A DNA stretch of 64,000 bases from Glaciozyma antarctica PI12 (GCA_002917775.1 KZ627159.1:390010-454009), one strand, 5' to 3'; shown: positions 11,901-23,554, counted from the stretch's first letter. Notes: generated from the letters alone by a model not told the origin. Numbers and translations: made by a program.

Positions 11901-12142
11901 CGACGCACTACCAGGCGACGTCGTCGCCCAAATTGGCGCAGCACAGTTACGGAGGCAAGACGGGTGGACCGGCGTCGAGGGGGATGCAGAGCGCTGGGAT
12001 GGCGAGGACGCCGAGTGGACTTGGAATCGATGGTATTGGCTTCGAGTGGTGCGTTCTTCCTCGAGTATCCCTCCACGATGGGCTCGAAGCTGATTCCTTT
12101 CGCTTTCTCCTCAGATCTTTAGCAGCTTTAGCCTCGCCGTAG
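8922..12142 (+). CDS. PHD-finger nuclear protein
   Basis: This is a probable chromatin reader. Proposed exons are 8922-9670, 9728-10011, 10082-11040 and 11102-12048, giving about 979 residues. A single PHD finger near 10810-10950 has the full C4HC3 set (CVCDQGDDGKPMVRCEDC, TWFHLACLG, WFCFRC). Such fingers usually bind the histone H3 tail, and the layout resembles Cti6/Set3-type proteins, though I cannot choose between them. The rest is Ser/Pro-rich and basic with no other domain I recognise. Two introns have weak GTCCGT and GTCCTC donors, chosen because they alone restore frame. A good intron at 12049-12114 would create a TGA across the junction; if it is not used, or if an in-frame donor at 12046 is used, translation ends at TAG 12140-12142. 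Confidence 0.8.
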
Positions 12143-12325
12143 TGCTCTTATCCCCCTTCTTACTTATACCTCGTTATCGTTCCTGTCGAAGCTTGTAACC
12201 CACGCATCGCTATTGAGTAGTCTTCCTTCCCTCGCCCAAGTGGCCTTGTTTACCACCGTAACTACCTTGATCGCAACAACGTCTTCGAGAGAACGAGAGA
12301 TGCGAACGCTGCATTCGTACAACAA

Positions 12326-14540
12326 CTACATAACCACCTCGTTCCAACGAAAGCTCCCCCGATCACTCCCCGCCGTCCCTTCGCTCTCCTCCCCCCTCCC
12401 ACTCCACCCCCGTCCTCTCACAGTCCTCAGCTTCTCCTCGCTCTCCCTCCTCGAAACGACCACCGTATTCCCCGCCGACATCGTCGAGCTCGAATCCCCA
12501 CTCTTCGTTCGTCCCAAGAGCGGTAGGAAGCCCCTCCTCTTCGGCGGCGCAGCCTGAGGCGTCATGGACCCCCCAACAGCCGTAGAAACCTGCTCCGCAT
12601 CCGAGCTATCCATCGTTCCCGCGCGCGACCTCGGCGCCGTCCTCTCACCCGTGAACTGGGAGAGATTCTCCGAAAAGGGCGTGTCGGCTGGTGAGGTATC
12701 GTATCCTCGTCGTTGGCGCTCAGCAAGCGAGCTTCCGACCCAAGAACCTCCGACGCTCGCGCGGTCTGCGGCGGTGCCGACGCGCATCGTGCGGCGTCGA
12801 TCTGCGTCGATCTCCATTTGTCGCTGTGGGAGGGACGGCTATCAGCGTTGAGACTTCGGGTGAGAAAGGAGGAAGAAACGCACTTGGTCGTTCGTGAGGA
12901 CGGAAGCGAGGATCGCGACCATCTGGCGACGACGAGCGTTGGCGGCTTGGATTTGGTGGAGAGAACCGGCGGTGGGGAAGGGACCGGAGGGAGGGTGGAG
13001 ATTGCTCGAAGGAAGAATGGTAGATGCGGAGGAGTAGGAGGGGAGAGTGCGATGGGATGTCGTGGAGGCCGAGTGGGGAGAGGGTGCGGTGGTCGAGGGA
13101 GGAGCGGGGTGCGAAGGAGTGTCGGTCCCGCTCATGCGACGACTCGGTGGGCGGGATTCGTATAGATCGCGGAAGAGATGGGTAATCCGGTCAATGTTGG
13201 GCAGGATGAGATGGTCGCGGAATCCGATGAGGGCGAGCTTGCGAACGTCGATCCTCCCTTCGCCCTTGAGCGTCCGACCTTCACGTTCTCGTTCTCGACC
13301 TGTGCCTCCAACCGAAGCCTTGAGTCGCTCGTCGCATCGTAGGACCCAGAATACGGCGTCGAGATGAGGGCACACGCCAGTCCAATCTGGAGACGCTCGC
13401 ACCGTTAGTCGCACGTCGGAGGGTATGATTCGCAAGAGAACGGGCTCACAGAACGACCAGAGCTCTGTCAGTCGAGCGAGAAACTTCTCGTCGGAAAGCA
13501 GAGGGGCAGGTGGTGTGGGGGCGAGCTTCGCGCAAAGGGTGAGGCAGCCGATGCTGATGAGGTCGGTCACGTCGGAGATGAGGAGACCGGTGACGAGGGT
13601 GGAGACGTCCGCAGTGATGTTGTGCTGAGACCGTGACTTTGTCGACCTGGCGATGGTGCGTTGTACGTGCGTGCTGCGAACCTGAGTGTAAGGGAAGCTT
13701 TGTCGAGAGAGGAGAACGAGCGACGCACCTGACGAGTGTGTTGAGATCTTCCACGAATCCTCGAAGACCTTCGCCGTTGCTAGTGGGCGCATGTTATTAG
13801 CTTCTTCCCTTCCCTTTCTAGCTCCTCTGGACGTACAAGAGGGGCAGCACCCGCACACAGACCGACTGCCACACGTCGTCGAGCTGCCGTTCCGTTCCTC
13901 CTCCCTCTAGCGCCGCTGCCACATTCCTCGAGCTATAGCTGTCCAGTCCCCTAAGCACAGGAGATGCACCGAGCGTAGAGCCTTGGGAGGGAGAGGTAGC
14001 GGCGCGAAAGGATCTGGGGCCGCCGAAGGTCGATGCCGGCACGCTGGGAGCTGAGATCGGACCGACAGAGCGCAGCGAAGCAGGTGATGACCTTCCTGAG
14101 CCGTCCTGTATCGAGCGCGCGTACTCCTTCTGCGGTGGCGCCATGGTCCCTCCTACTCCTCCGCCAAAGATGGTCCGCTGCGACGACGCCGCACTGTCGG
14201 GCTGGGGCGATCGCTGTAGTGTCCGAGGTCGAAGCGTAGTATCAAAGCTGTTGCTGCGCTGTCGTTCATCTCCGCGCAGGGCTGAGTAGGTCGGGACGGG
14301 TTCAGGAGTGGGCGACCGACGAAAGGCGGCGGTGGGAGATGGAGGAGGGGAGAGGCGCCGTGTTGGAGGTGGCGGAGCTCTGGTGGCCATCAGGGCAGAA
14401 GCTAGACCTTCGCCCTGAGCTCCTGAAAGTCGTGCGTGGAGAGAAAGGTGAAGGGAGAGCCTCCGCGCGAAGTTGAGGAGCTCCTCTCTCCAGGCATCAA
14501 CCTCTCTTGACCAGCTCCCACTCACTTCCTTCTGCTTCAT
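12326..14540 (-). CDS. BIT61: HbrB/Bit61-like TORC2 subunit (PRR5/Protor family)
   Basis: Probable accessory subunit of TOR complex 2, which controls actin polarity and membrane homeostasis. Exons 14540-13837, 13779-13729, 13646-13450, 13386-12884 and 12823-12326 total 1953 nt (650 residues). The HbrB domain begins with DDVWQSVCVRVLPLFNGEGL and continues FVEDLNTLVR, LISDVTDLISIGCLTLCAKL, ELWSFYWTGVCPHLDAVFWV and IGFRDHLILPNIDRITHLF, matching the order in human PRR5 and yeast Bit61. The intron 13449-13387 is 63 nt, without an in-frame stop, and is accepted because removing it restores the conserved WSF(Y)WTGVCPHL motif. Long Ser/Pro-rich stretches flank the domain; the second exon is only 51 nt. 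The start ATG lies 4 bp from the start of the divergent HAD gene. Family call is confident, the exact yeast orthologue less so. Confidence 0.85.
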
Positions 14541-14544
14541 TGCG

Positions 14545-16192
14545 ATGTCCTTGCTCGCAGCTACCTCCTGCTCCAACCTGCGCTGCTCAACCTCGCGAGT
14601 GAGCTCCCGCGGCGTCCGCTGGCTTCAAAGTCAGTACTATCTCCTCGCCGTCTCTCTCGAACGCCCACGCTCACTGACGCGCGTTTCTACAGCTGCAGCA
14701 CCTGCAGTGGGCGTTTCTAAAGGACCCGCATTTGCCTTCGACATCGTGAGCTCACAATCGCGAGCCTGAGGCCTGATTGACTCATGCTGTCTCCCTTCAG
14801 GACGGCGTACTCAAGCAAGGCTCGGTGATTCTTCCGCAAGCGAAGGAGGCTCTGCAAATTCTCACTGGAAACAACCCGCTCAAGAAGACCTTTCCCTTCA
14901 TCCTCGTCACGAACGGAGGTGCGCCTCTCGGTCTCGGAGCGAGCGGATAGATCCCTGACATCCTCTCGCAGGCGGAACTATCGAGGGAGCTCGAGCGCAG
15001 AAGCTCACCAGCGAACTGGGCGTACACGTAAGCGCCTCATCTTGAGCAGCATGAACCCGCTAATCCCATTGACAGATCGCAGAGCATCAAATCGTTCAAT
15101 CCCACACCGTATTTCGCTCTCTCGCCGCTCGCTACGGTGACAAGCCCGTCCTCGTCATCGGTGGACCCGACGATTCTTGTCGTAGGGTTGCAGAACAGTG
15201 AGAGTTTCGTTATTGGCTTCGCTCTTGTTTGCTGAAAGGCTTCGCACGCAGTTACGGCTTCTCGCAGGCCTACATTCCCGCCGACCTTCTCGCCTGGCAA
15301 CGTTCACAGTGGCCTTTCAACCGACTGACTGAGAAAGAGCTCGGCTACATTAAGGTCCGTCCACTCCTCTCCCTCTCCCTCTCATCTAACCCCGTCTCGC
15401 AGACCAAGGATTTCAGCGCAACCTCGTTCGCCGCCATCCTCGTCTTCCACGACTCGCGCGACTGGGGCCGGGATATTCAGCTCTGTCTCGACGTCGTTCG
15501 CTCAGTCGATGGAGTCCTCGGTACCGCCAAGGATGTCACGAACGACGCTCTCTGGACGCGCGAGGCGCAGCTGCCCATCTATTTCTCGAATCCTGACTTG
15601 CTTTGGGGGAACGAGTGGCCTCAGCCGAGGTTCGGACAGGTGCGTTGCGTGTTTTCTCCATTCGTGAGGCTGGCTGACGGGATCTGGGGAGCAGGGAGCA
15701 CTACAAGAGTCGATGGCGGCGGTGTTCAAGATGACGACAGGGAGGGAGCTTCATCGCTCGACGGGGGGCAAGCCGAGTCGGAGAACGTACGAGTACTCGT
15801 CGAGTCTGCTTCGTTCGGCGATCGACGTCGCGGCTCATGGTGGCGAGATTGATTTCGGAGGGAAGGGAGGGTCAGGAGGAGCGTACAAGGGACGAGTCTA
15901 CATGGTCGGCGACAACCCCAAGAGTGATATCGCCGGTGCGTATCCTTCGGGCTCGTTGAGATACGGCGCTGACTACTTCGCAGGCGCCAACGCTTTCGGC
16001 TGGGAGAGCATCCTTGTGCGGACGGGCGTCTTCCGTGGCGGCGAGAACGATCCCGAGCACAGAGCCACCGTAGTCCTTTCTGACGTTCTCGTTCGTCCTC
16101 TCCACCCTCCCCGCTCTCAGCCACTGAACGTGTATCGCTCGCAGGAGGCGGTCAAATGGGCTCTGCGTCGAGAGGGAGAGACCGTCGTGTAG
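14545..16192 (+). CDS. HAD-superfamily hydrolase, CECR5/YKR070W-like, mitochondrial
   Basis: Haloacid dehalogenase-type phosphatase of the CECR5 (HDHD5) family; homologues are mitochondrial and the natural substrate is not established. The first exon (14545-14629) encodes MSLLAATSCSNLRCSTSRVS, a presequence-like stretch rich in Ser/Arg and free of acidic residues. After a 63-nt intron the catalytic motif FAFDIDGVLKQG spans an intron and holds the nucleophile and acid aspartates (DxD). Next come PFILVTNGGGTIEGARAQKL (motif II region), VQSHTVFRSLAARYGDKPVL, FAAILVFHDSRDWGRDIQL, and VYMVGDNPKSDIAGA (motif IV aspartates). The C-terminus is EAVKWALRREGETVV. It is the only ATG upstream of the catalytic motif in frame. 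It is transcribed divergently from the HbrB gene. Confidence 0.92.
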
Positions 16193-16298
16193 AGAAGACC
16201 GCATCACGGATACATAGATGGGGTCGTGAAGCAACGTTGAATCGCATGATCAATCTAGGCAGAAGGTGTACGAGTGTCCGTTTCGAGTGATCCAGCAC

Positions 16299-17677
16299 TC
16301 AGAAGCGCGTCGGAATGAACTTTGCCGAGTCGGCGGCTTGCTGTGCGAAGGATTGCTTGAAAGCTGCGAGTCCACCCTGTTCAAACGGCTCGTCAGTTCG
16401 TGCGAACGATTGAATGGGAGATGGCAACGCACGACGATCCCCGCGGCCATGAAGACGAGGGAGATGATGCCCCAGATGACACCCCAGCACGCCGACGAGC
16501 CTCCGTAGCGCTTCGAAAACACGGAGGCGTCTGACTCGTTTACTTTGCGGAAGATAAGGTCGTCTGCAATATCGAACGTCGAGTAAAGCGAGCTCATCGT
16601 TCCCATGAAGAGCTGGAGGCGAATCAGTTTCTGACGCGACCGGGTCAGGAGAAGAACTGACGACAAAGAAACGGAGCGGAGCGGCGCTCGCAATGAACCA
16701 GCAAGCGACGAGGAGTCCGACGGCGAAGAGGATGGTGAGCATCGTGCTGTCGGAGCGAAATCAGCATTCGCAGTGAACTGGACGACGGAGCGACTCACAG
16801 CCAATCCCTCCTTCCCCACCAAAGCGTGAAGAGAAACCCAACACCCAGCACGAACGAAGCGATTTTCGAAGCATTCGTGTTGAAGCCGCAGAAGATCAGG
16901 AGCGCTCCTATGAGCGATGAACCGAGGTAGCCCGCCGGAAGAGTGATGGCCGCTGGAACGTCGCTTCAGTTCAGGCTTGCGAGGAGGGCGATGGAAGACA
17001 CTCACAGATTCCTCCAGACATCTTGGTTACGCCACCTTCGCGAGGGTCGAGAGAGATGCTCTTGATCTTGGCTCCAGTGCAACACCCGGTCGCGGCGTGT
17101 CTGCGGGAGGACGTGAGCAAGGGCTTTGACTTGATGAATCTGTCCGACTCACCCAAACTCGTGGAACGCGACTGAAGCAAGGGCACATAATCAGTATCGC
17201 AAGGAGGCAGGGAGAGGAACCGAACGAACTCGTGAGCATCTCTGCGAACCGGTCAGCGACGCCCTCCTCTACACGAACGAGAGGAAGGGAGCTCACTAAA
17301 AGGGTACAGCACATGCTTGATATACGGAATGTTCCACAGCACAGCAATCAGCACCACATACGCGCCAATAACGCCCACTGCGAACGCGCCTCAGCTCCCC
17401 CCCTCCCTCAAGCATCGAGCCACTCACGCGTAACCTTTTGCGTATCATCCGGCGCCAGAGAGATCGCCCTCCTCCCTATCGTGCTGCTCACATCCATCAG
17501 CTCCCCTTCTCCATTCCACGCGCAAGAGACGCACCTTCGTCTGACCACCTCTGCGCCTAGCGAGTCCGAGTACGCTCTTGAGGCGAAAGAAGGGGGTGTT
17601 GAGCTGGAGAGGGCGGGGGAGGAAGGGTTGGAGGGGATGAGGGATTGGGGAGAGAGGAGGGAGTAGGCGGGAGGCAT
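16299..17677 (-). CDS. Peptidase M50B-like membrane protein
   Basis: Integral membrane protein of the M50B-like family (PF13398), related to site-2 proteases. The zinc-binding motif HEFGHAATG is present, formed across an intron near 17152, so both histidines and the glutamate are retained. A membrane segment GVIGAYVVLIAVLWNIPYI precedes it; after it come SISLDPREGGVTKMSGG, TLPAGYLGSSLIGALLIFCG and FTLWWGRRDWL, then several more helices. It ends DSAKFIPTRF. The start ATG gives MPPAYSLLSPQSLIP; the N-terminal 60 residues are Ser-rich and poorly conserved in appearance. Fungal members are widespread but uncharacterised, so activity is inferred only from the intact motif. Confidence 0.9.
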
Positions 17678-18028
17678 TGGACCCCTTGAAGGAACGCGGA
17701 ACGAGCGAGGTGCGGAGGAGGGAGGGGAGGCGCTGGCGGAGTGGCTTGCTGAAGCTGGAGCGAGAGAGTCGGTACTGCTTTCAAGATCTGGAGAGAGGAA
17801 GAGGGAGAAGAGGCGAAGGAAAGCTTGCTGCGCTCGTCGACTGGGAGGAATTCGAGGGCTGTACTCACGCTGCGAACCTTCTTCTCCTCTCTCGCAAAGC
17901 TCTCCGACGACGACGACGATCCCGAATTCAAAGCTTTTGATTCACGTAGAGTGTCGGCTACAACACGAATTGCTCTTTCAAAACACCCTCGGAGCGCACA
18001 AACCCCCACCAATCCCCCCTCAACTCGC
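17678..18028. other. Intergenic region, M50B gene and BDF1
   Basis: It holds the 3' end of BDF1 and the upstream region of the M50B-like gene, which are on the same strand. A CACTCT pyrimidine repeat at about 18044-18062 encodes the acidic/Ser tail of BDF1. No other gene is visible. Confidence 0.5.
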
Positions 18029-21000
18029 CTAATCGTCGTCCTCACTCTCACTCTCACTCTCACTCCCCTCCTCACTCGAATCACTACTCGCCTGGTCCCC
18101 CATCGCCTCGCTCCCCCTCCTACTATCCACCGGCGTCCCCGCTGCAGCGCCATTCTCGAAATCGCGCAAACGCGCTTCGAGCATTTCGATCCTTTCGCTC
18201 TCCTTGATCTCGTCGAGGTTCTTGCGCTTCGTTCCTCCTGTCGCCGGGCGACGGTTCGCTTTGGCGATTTTGCGCGAGGGGGAAGGAGGGCAGACGAAGC
18301 GGTAGAGGGCGAGGAGGGTACGTTGGTCGAGTTGGTCGATATCGAGTTCGATCTCCTTGTTCGCGTCCTGCTCTCCTTCGTCAGTCCTGCTGGACAAAAA
18401 ACGAGAGAGAGAGAGAGGAACTCACTCCGAGCAACTCGGGTCGACCCCTACGAATGATGTCGATCGCCTTCTCGAGGTTCTCCCCCTCGAAGCTAACAAT
18501 CTTGACCGCGAGTTCCCTCTTCATATCGAAGCTGACGACCTCACTCTCCTGCGCCACCTCCTCCTCATCCTCCTCATCGCTCCACTCGTTCCTTCTACTC
18601 TTCTTCTTCTTCATCCCTCCCCCACCTCCGCTGCCCCTCGAACGTCCTTTGGCGATGTTGGCCATGGCGTTCTTGTTGCGCGAGACTTCGCTCTGAGAGG
18701 GCTTCTTCGCGGGCTTGGGAGGTCGAGAGGCGCGTTCCTGGGCGCGAGCGGCGGCTTTGGCGGCGGCGCGAACAGACTTGAGCTCCGAGATGCGATGCTG
18801 AAGGCCGGCGACTTGGCGTTCGAGGATACTGATCTCGTCGTCCGACACTGCGAGCGTGACGCGTTAGTCCCCATCGACAAAACGCAGGCAGCGAAAAGGA
18901 ACGGACTGTCGTCGTCGTCTTCGCCCGTCGGTCTCTCGTCCCACTTGCGGTTGAAGACCTCCTCGAGCTTCTGCCCCCACTCGTTGACCGGCGTGCCGGG
19001 CGGGTTGAAGAGGTAGCAGTTCTTGAAGAGGAGTCGCATGTCGGCTTCGAACGCCGGGAACGGAGGAACGGGGTACTGTCCTCCTTCGAGCTTCTGGCGA
19101 ATCGTTCCGAGGTCGATGGGCTTCCTGACGATCGAGGGGTACTGAGGGATGTTGAGGGCGACGTAGTCTGCGCGAACAAGTCGCTATCAGCAACGCGCCG
19201 CGAGGAGGAAGAGGGAAAGGGAGGACTCACTGACTGGCTCGTAGAAGACGTACGCGTACGGCTCATGCACCTTCTTGAACATCTCCCTGATGACCTCCTT
19301 ACAGAACCTCAACTGCTCCTGCGCCGCCTTGCCACTCACGCGCCCGTGCCTGCTCTTGCCCGACCCCTCGCCGCCCTGCTGATCAGAGTAGGCGAGCTCG
19401 CGCGCAGGCGCGTGAATCTCGCGCTTTGGGCGAGGACCGTCTTCGGAGCGACGGATCGTGGGGACGAAAGAGGTCGAGGGCTGAGAGGTGTGACGAAGGT
19501 AAGTTTGGGGATAGGAGGAAGGAACGGAGGATGAACGCACGCGGCGTTCCTTCTTGATGGTCTCGGGAGAAGGAAGGCGAGCAGGCTCGGGCTTGTACTG
19601 CGTTACGAACGACAATCAGCTCGAGGTCACTACGAAGCGGAAGCGAGAACTCACCTCGACCGCCGGCGCCGAGGGCATGTTCCTCCACATCTTCTCGTAC
19701 ACTTCCTGCAGCGCTCCCGCCATCGCACTAACCGGGTTCTTCTCCTTGGGCCCGTTGTACTTGAAGCAGTTCTCCCATACCCTCTCGACGTCCTCCCTAA
19801 ACTCCTCGGCGGTCCTGTACACTCCCTCCTTCCTGCCCTCCCACTCGCCAACTCCTCCATAATCGACGCCGTAGATCCTTCCCGTCTTCTGCGCCTGCGC
19901 CATCGCCTTGCCCGTCTGGTTCAACTTGCTCTCGACGGTCCCGAAGTCCATCGGACGCGTAACAACGCGGAAGTAGTCGGGGATGAGGAGGGCGACGGGG
20001 TCGACGGGGCGGAGGAACGGGGGCGCCGAGCGGTGCTTCTTGAGCGAGCGGAGGAGCGAGAGGGCGAACTTTTGCTGCTCCTTGGTGAAGACTGCGATCG
20101 GGCCTTCGGACGCGGGGACTTCAGGCGCCGCGAGGGGAAGAGGCGCGGCGGCGGAGGTGGAGGGGACGGGGGTGTGGAGCTCCGAAGGGGACATGGTCGG
20201 CGCGGTCGAGGCGAGAGGAGTGGGGACGTTGTGGAAGGCGGTAGGGTCGAAGCCTTGGACGGGGAGGGTCTGGGAGGGGACGGAAGGAGGAAGAGCGGCG
20301 AACGATCCCTGCGAGCGAACGCGAGTCAGCTCTGAAGTTGCGCTAAGCAGCGAAAGACCACGCACAGGAACGCCTTCGACCTTCTGGCGCTTCGCCTCGC
20401 CCTGAACCCCCTCCTCTCCCGGCGCGCTCCTCTTCATCACCGGCGAAATCTCTCTCGGTACCGCCGACTCTCCCATCACGACGTCCTCCATCGGCGCAGC
20501 AGGCGTGTAAGCCTGACCCGACGAGCTCGCAACGGGCGTCTGGATGATCGGCGCGGCGTACGAGGGCGTGGCGAGAGGCTTTGGTTGTTGGTTGAGGGGA
20601 TTTGGTTGCAGGGGTAGCAGCGAACGTCGAGACGGGAGCCGGGGCGGGAGTCGGAGGCTCCACGTTGAGACTGCTCGTGCTGTCGGCGCGCTGGAGATGG
20701 GGAGCGGGGATCTCGATGTGGGAAGGGAGAGGAAGGATGGGAGGGGGAGGGATGGCGTCCGCGGCGACGGGGGCGGGCTGGGCGACAGGTGCTGCTTGAG
20801 CGATGGGTGCCGCGTACTCGACGGGTGCTGGGGCTGCTTGGGCGGGAGTCGGTTGGTGGGAGAGAGGGAGACTCTGCGCCGTAACGAGCGCCTCGGCGGG
20901 CGTGACGGGGGTGGTTAGGACGCCGTTCCCGTTGACTCCGTTCGTGATGGGGCGCAACGCCGCCTCGACCTCGGCCTCGTCCATGTCGACCTCGGGTTCA

Positions 21001-21299
21001 GCGGCCGCTCCTACGATGCTCTCGAGGTTGTTGACGGTCGCCGACGAGACGGCTGCGTGGGCCGAGACGGGTTCGACGTCGCTCCTGAGGTCCGAGGTGG
21101 GTGCTGCCGTGGTAGCTGGAGTTGCGAGAGGAATGGCTTGAGATGGAGAGACGTATTCCGAGACTGGAGGAGTTGGGAGAGAAGCTGAAGCTGGGAGATG
21201 GGAATTGTCGACGACGACTCCGCTGTTGTAATCCTTTTGAGGGGGTAACTGAGTCGTAGTTGACTGCTCCGTAGGTTGATAGTCGATTGGACCGCTCAT
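18029..21299 (-). CDS. BDF1: Double-bromodomain (BET family) protein Bdf1
   Basis: BET protein that binds acetylated histones and recruits TFIID-linked transcription machinery. In order: a long Pro/Ala-rich N-terminus beginning MSGPIDYQPTEQSTTTQ; bromodomain 1 (FALSLLRSLKKHRSAPPF, PDYFRVVTRPMDFGTVESKL, acetyl-lysine Asn in VWENCFKYNG); bromodomain 2 (KEVIREMFKKVHEPYAYVFY, YPSIVRKPIDLGTIRQKL, Asn in LLFKNCYLFNPPG); a coiled coil (EISILERQVAGLQHRISEL); Lys-rich clusters; the NET domain (MKRELAVKIVSFEGENLEKA, LDIDQLDQRTLLALYRFV); and an acidic Ser/Glu tail ending SEDDD. The frame changes near 20580-20633 are not bridged by a strong intron; a 55-nt GTCTCG...AAAG intron would fit. Otherwise domain order and size are normal for fungal Bdf1. 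Confidence 0.95.
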
Positions 21300-22385
21300 T
21301 AGAGAGTTGTTCGGGTTGTTGTTGTCGAAAAACAAGCGAAATCAAGTTCCGAGAGTTCGAAAGGAAGCAAGAAGCGTCAAGTCCGCAAATTCCAATAAGG
21401 GGTAATTTAATTATTCAACCACTTGGCGTTTAATTTTAAATAATGAATTTGAGCTCGGACCTCGAAAAGGGTCCTTCTTCCTTCCCACCGCGCTTTCAAC
21501 GTCCGAGGAGCTCTGGAAAGAAGGTGGAATACTCGTTAGAGTGACTGGGTCAAGCTGAGAGTACCGTAGGAGGGACTTGGACGACTTTGCTCGAACGAAA
21601 ACTTGGTCGATGAACACCCCGACAATGAGCCGACGGGATGCTGGCGTCAAACGAAGCTCTACGAGGAGTAGGCGAGGAAGGAAAAGAGCAGCAGACGCCG
21701 GAGTCCCAGTGGCAAAGCAAGAAAAAGAGATCCTCCGTCTCGGCGGATCCTAGCGAGCAGTCTCGCAGCAGGGGCGGACCACGAGCAGAGTCGGTACAAG
21801 CAGTCTTACTCGCGAGCAGAGCAGTCTCGTAACTTTTCAGAGCTCCAAGCTTCCTTCGCAGGTCCCAGCTGTAGCTTCACACCCCGAGCTGAGAGCGGCG
21901 ATGCAGTTGTGACTCGGGTAGAAGGTAACCTATTCGGTGCTACGAGTCCTATTAAATCGAAGAAGTAGCAAAGCTGGCTAGGCTAGGCGGAAGGAGCAAG
22001 CTGGAGCGAAGAGGTGGCTTGAAGAGGATAAGGTGGCGGGTCGTCGGAGCTGAAGCGGCGGTTCAAGTGGAGCTGAGGGTTCTCGAGCTGCTGAGGAATT
22101 GGAAGCTGTCGCTGAGGAATTGGGTTAGACGAGCATTGCTGCTGGAGATCCTGGGAGGAGTGCTGAGCTGGAGGAAGGAGCGTCGCAGGCGGCAGCTGCG
22201 CTGTTCTCCGCTTGAGCTCCTCGAGTAGCTTCCGATGCAGTCCAGTCAAGCAGGACGGAACCCAGTGCCATCTGAGCGTACACCCAAGAATCAGCGTCGT
22301 AGTAGGAGAGAGAGCCGCCTCGAAGCTCGCCAACGCGCCAACAACGCGGATCCTCCGCCTCGCTGCTCTCCCTCCCACCCTCATC
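21300..22385. other. Divergent intergenic region BDF1/GET2
   Basis: About 1.1 kb between divergent genes. Unusual for this GC-rich genome is an AT-rich patch at about 21385-21450 (TTTAATTATTC, TTTAATTTTAAATAATG). A minus-strand open frame at 21983-22453 has Gln/Pro-rich content but overlaps the GET2 start and carries no domain. Confidence 0.5.
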
Positions 22386-23554
22386 ATGTCCTCCGACCCA
22401 GCCGCCGACCGCAAAGCAGCCGCCTCCCTCCGCCAAGCAAAGCTCCTCGCCAAATCTCAAGAGCGTCTCGCCAAAATCACTGGCGCCGCCAAAGGCGAAG
22501 GTCGCGTCATCTCCGACGGTACCTTCTCCTCTCCTCCTCCCCAGGAGCACGCTAACGCTTTCTGTAGCGGCGGTAGGAATTACACCGTCTCGCGCGGCGG
22601 CTCCGGCACCTCCGACGTCGTTGGCGTTGATCGACGACGACCCGGACGAAGTAGACCTCGCGCTCCACGCTCCTCCGGCTCCTCGACGCGCTCCCTCCTC
22701 CTCCCAAGCGCCATTCGATTCGATGGGAATGGGCGGGATGTTTGGCGGGATGGGCGGAGCGGGAGGAGGAGCGGAGGGTGGGGACATGTTTGCTCAGATG
22801 CTGGCTAGCATGGGTGGGGGAGGGACGGGCGTTCCTGGGACTTCACCATTCCCCACTGCTCCCTCGCCGCCCCCACCTACCCCACGAACGCTACTCGACA
22901 AGCTCTTCCCCGTCCTGCATTTCCTAACGATAGTAGGGCTGGCGGTGTATGCGGTGGGGTGGTTGGAGCCTACGCGCAAGTTTGGCTTGTATGGGTGGAT
23001 GGGAGTGGGAGGGACGATGGATTGGAAAGCGTGGAGTGCGTTGAGTGGGAAGGTGCCGAGGGAGGGGGTGAGAGGTGTGGTTGGGCAGCTGGCGGGGACG
23101 GCGTTGGCGGAGGTGGTGCGTCCTTCTTCCTCCTGTGCTCTCAGAGAATACGGAGCTAACGTGCGTATGAACGATAGCCGCTCTTCTGGCTCTTCATCAC
23201 CGTCGAACTCGTCCTACAAACGACCCGACTCTTCCTCCTACGCGTACGTCCCCCCTCCCCTCCCTCCTACCCCACTAACCCCTCGCACAGAACCGTCCAC
23301 CAACCCCCAGTCTCATCACCTCCGTCCTCCCCATCCTCTCCCAATTCTCCCCTCGCGCCGCCCTCCTCCTCCAAACCCTCGTACGGTACATCGCCCTCGT
23401 TTCCATCTGCCTTAACGACCTCGCCGTTCTCGTCTTCTGCATCGGTACAGCCGTGGTTGTGGGAAGGTTCAAGGCGGGCTCGCAAGGGGGTTTCGTGGAG
23501 AAGGTCGTGGAGGCGGGTGGGGTGGGCTGGAATGCGGCGAGAGGGGAGCTGTAG
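22386..23554 (+). CDS. GET2: GET complex subunit Get2-like (tail-anchored protein insertion)
   Basis: Probable ER receptor subunit that, with Get1, captures the Get3 ATPase and inserts tail-anchored proteins. The N-terminus MSSDPAADRKAAASLRQAKL carries a basic helix continuing LLAKSQERLAKITG, like the Get3-binding motif of Get2/CAML. A Gly/Met-rich linker (DSMGMGGMFGGMGGAGGGA) follows, then three membrane segments: LHFLTIVGLAVYAVGWL, PLFWLFITVELVLQTTRLFL, and ALVSICLNDLAVLVFCIGTA. Exons join in frame through introns after VISD, after ALAEV and after RLFLLR; the last is needed to obtain the third helix. It ends VGWNAARGEL. Topology (cytosolic N-terminus plus three helices) matches Get2; sequence similarity in this family is low, so the call rests on architecture. 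Confidence 0.75.

Noticed and set aside
17557-18153. Minus-strand open frame between the M50B-like gene and BDF1
   Set aside because: It overlaps the ends of both neighbours in other frames and has no recognisable content.
21983-22453. Gln/Pro-rich minus-strand open frame
   Set aside because: It runs antisense over the GET2 start and lacks a domain or clean introns; possibly leader sequence.
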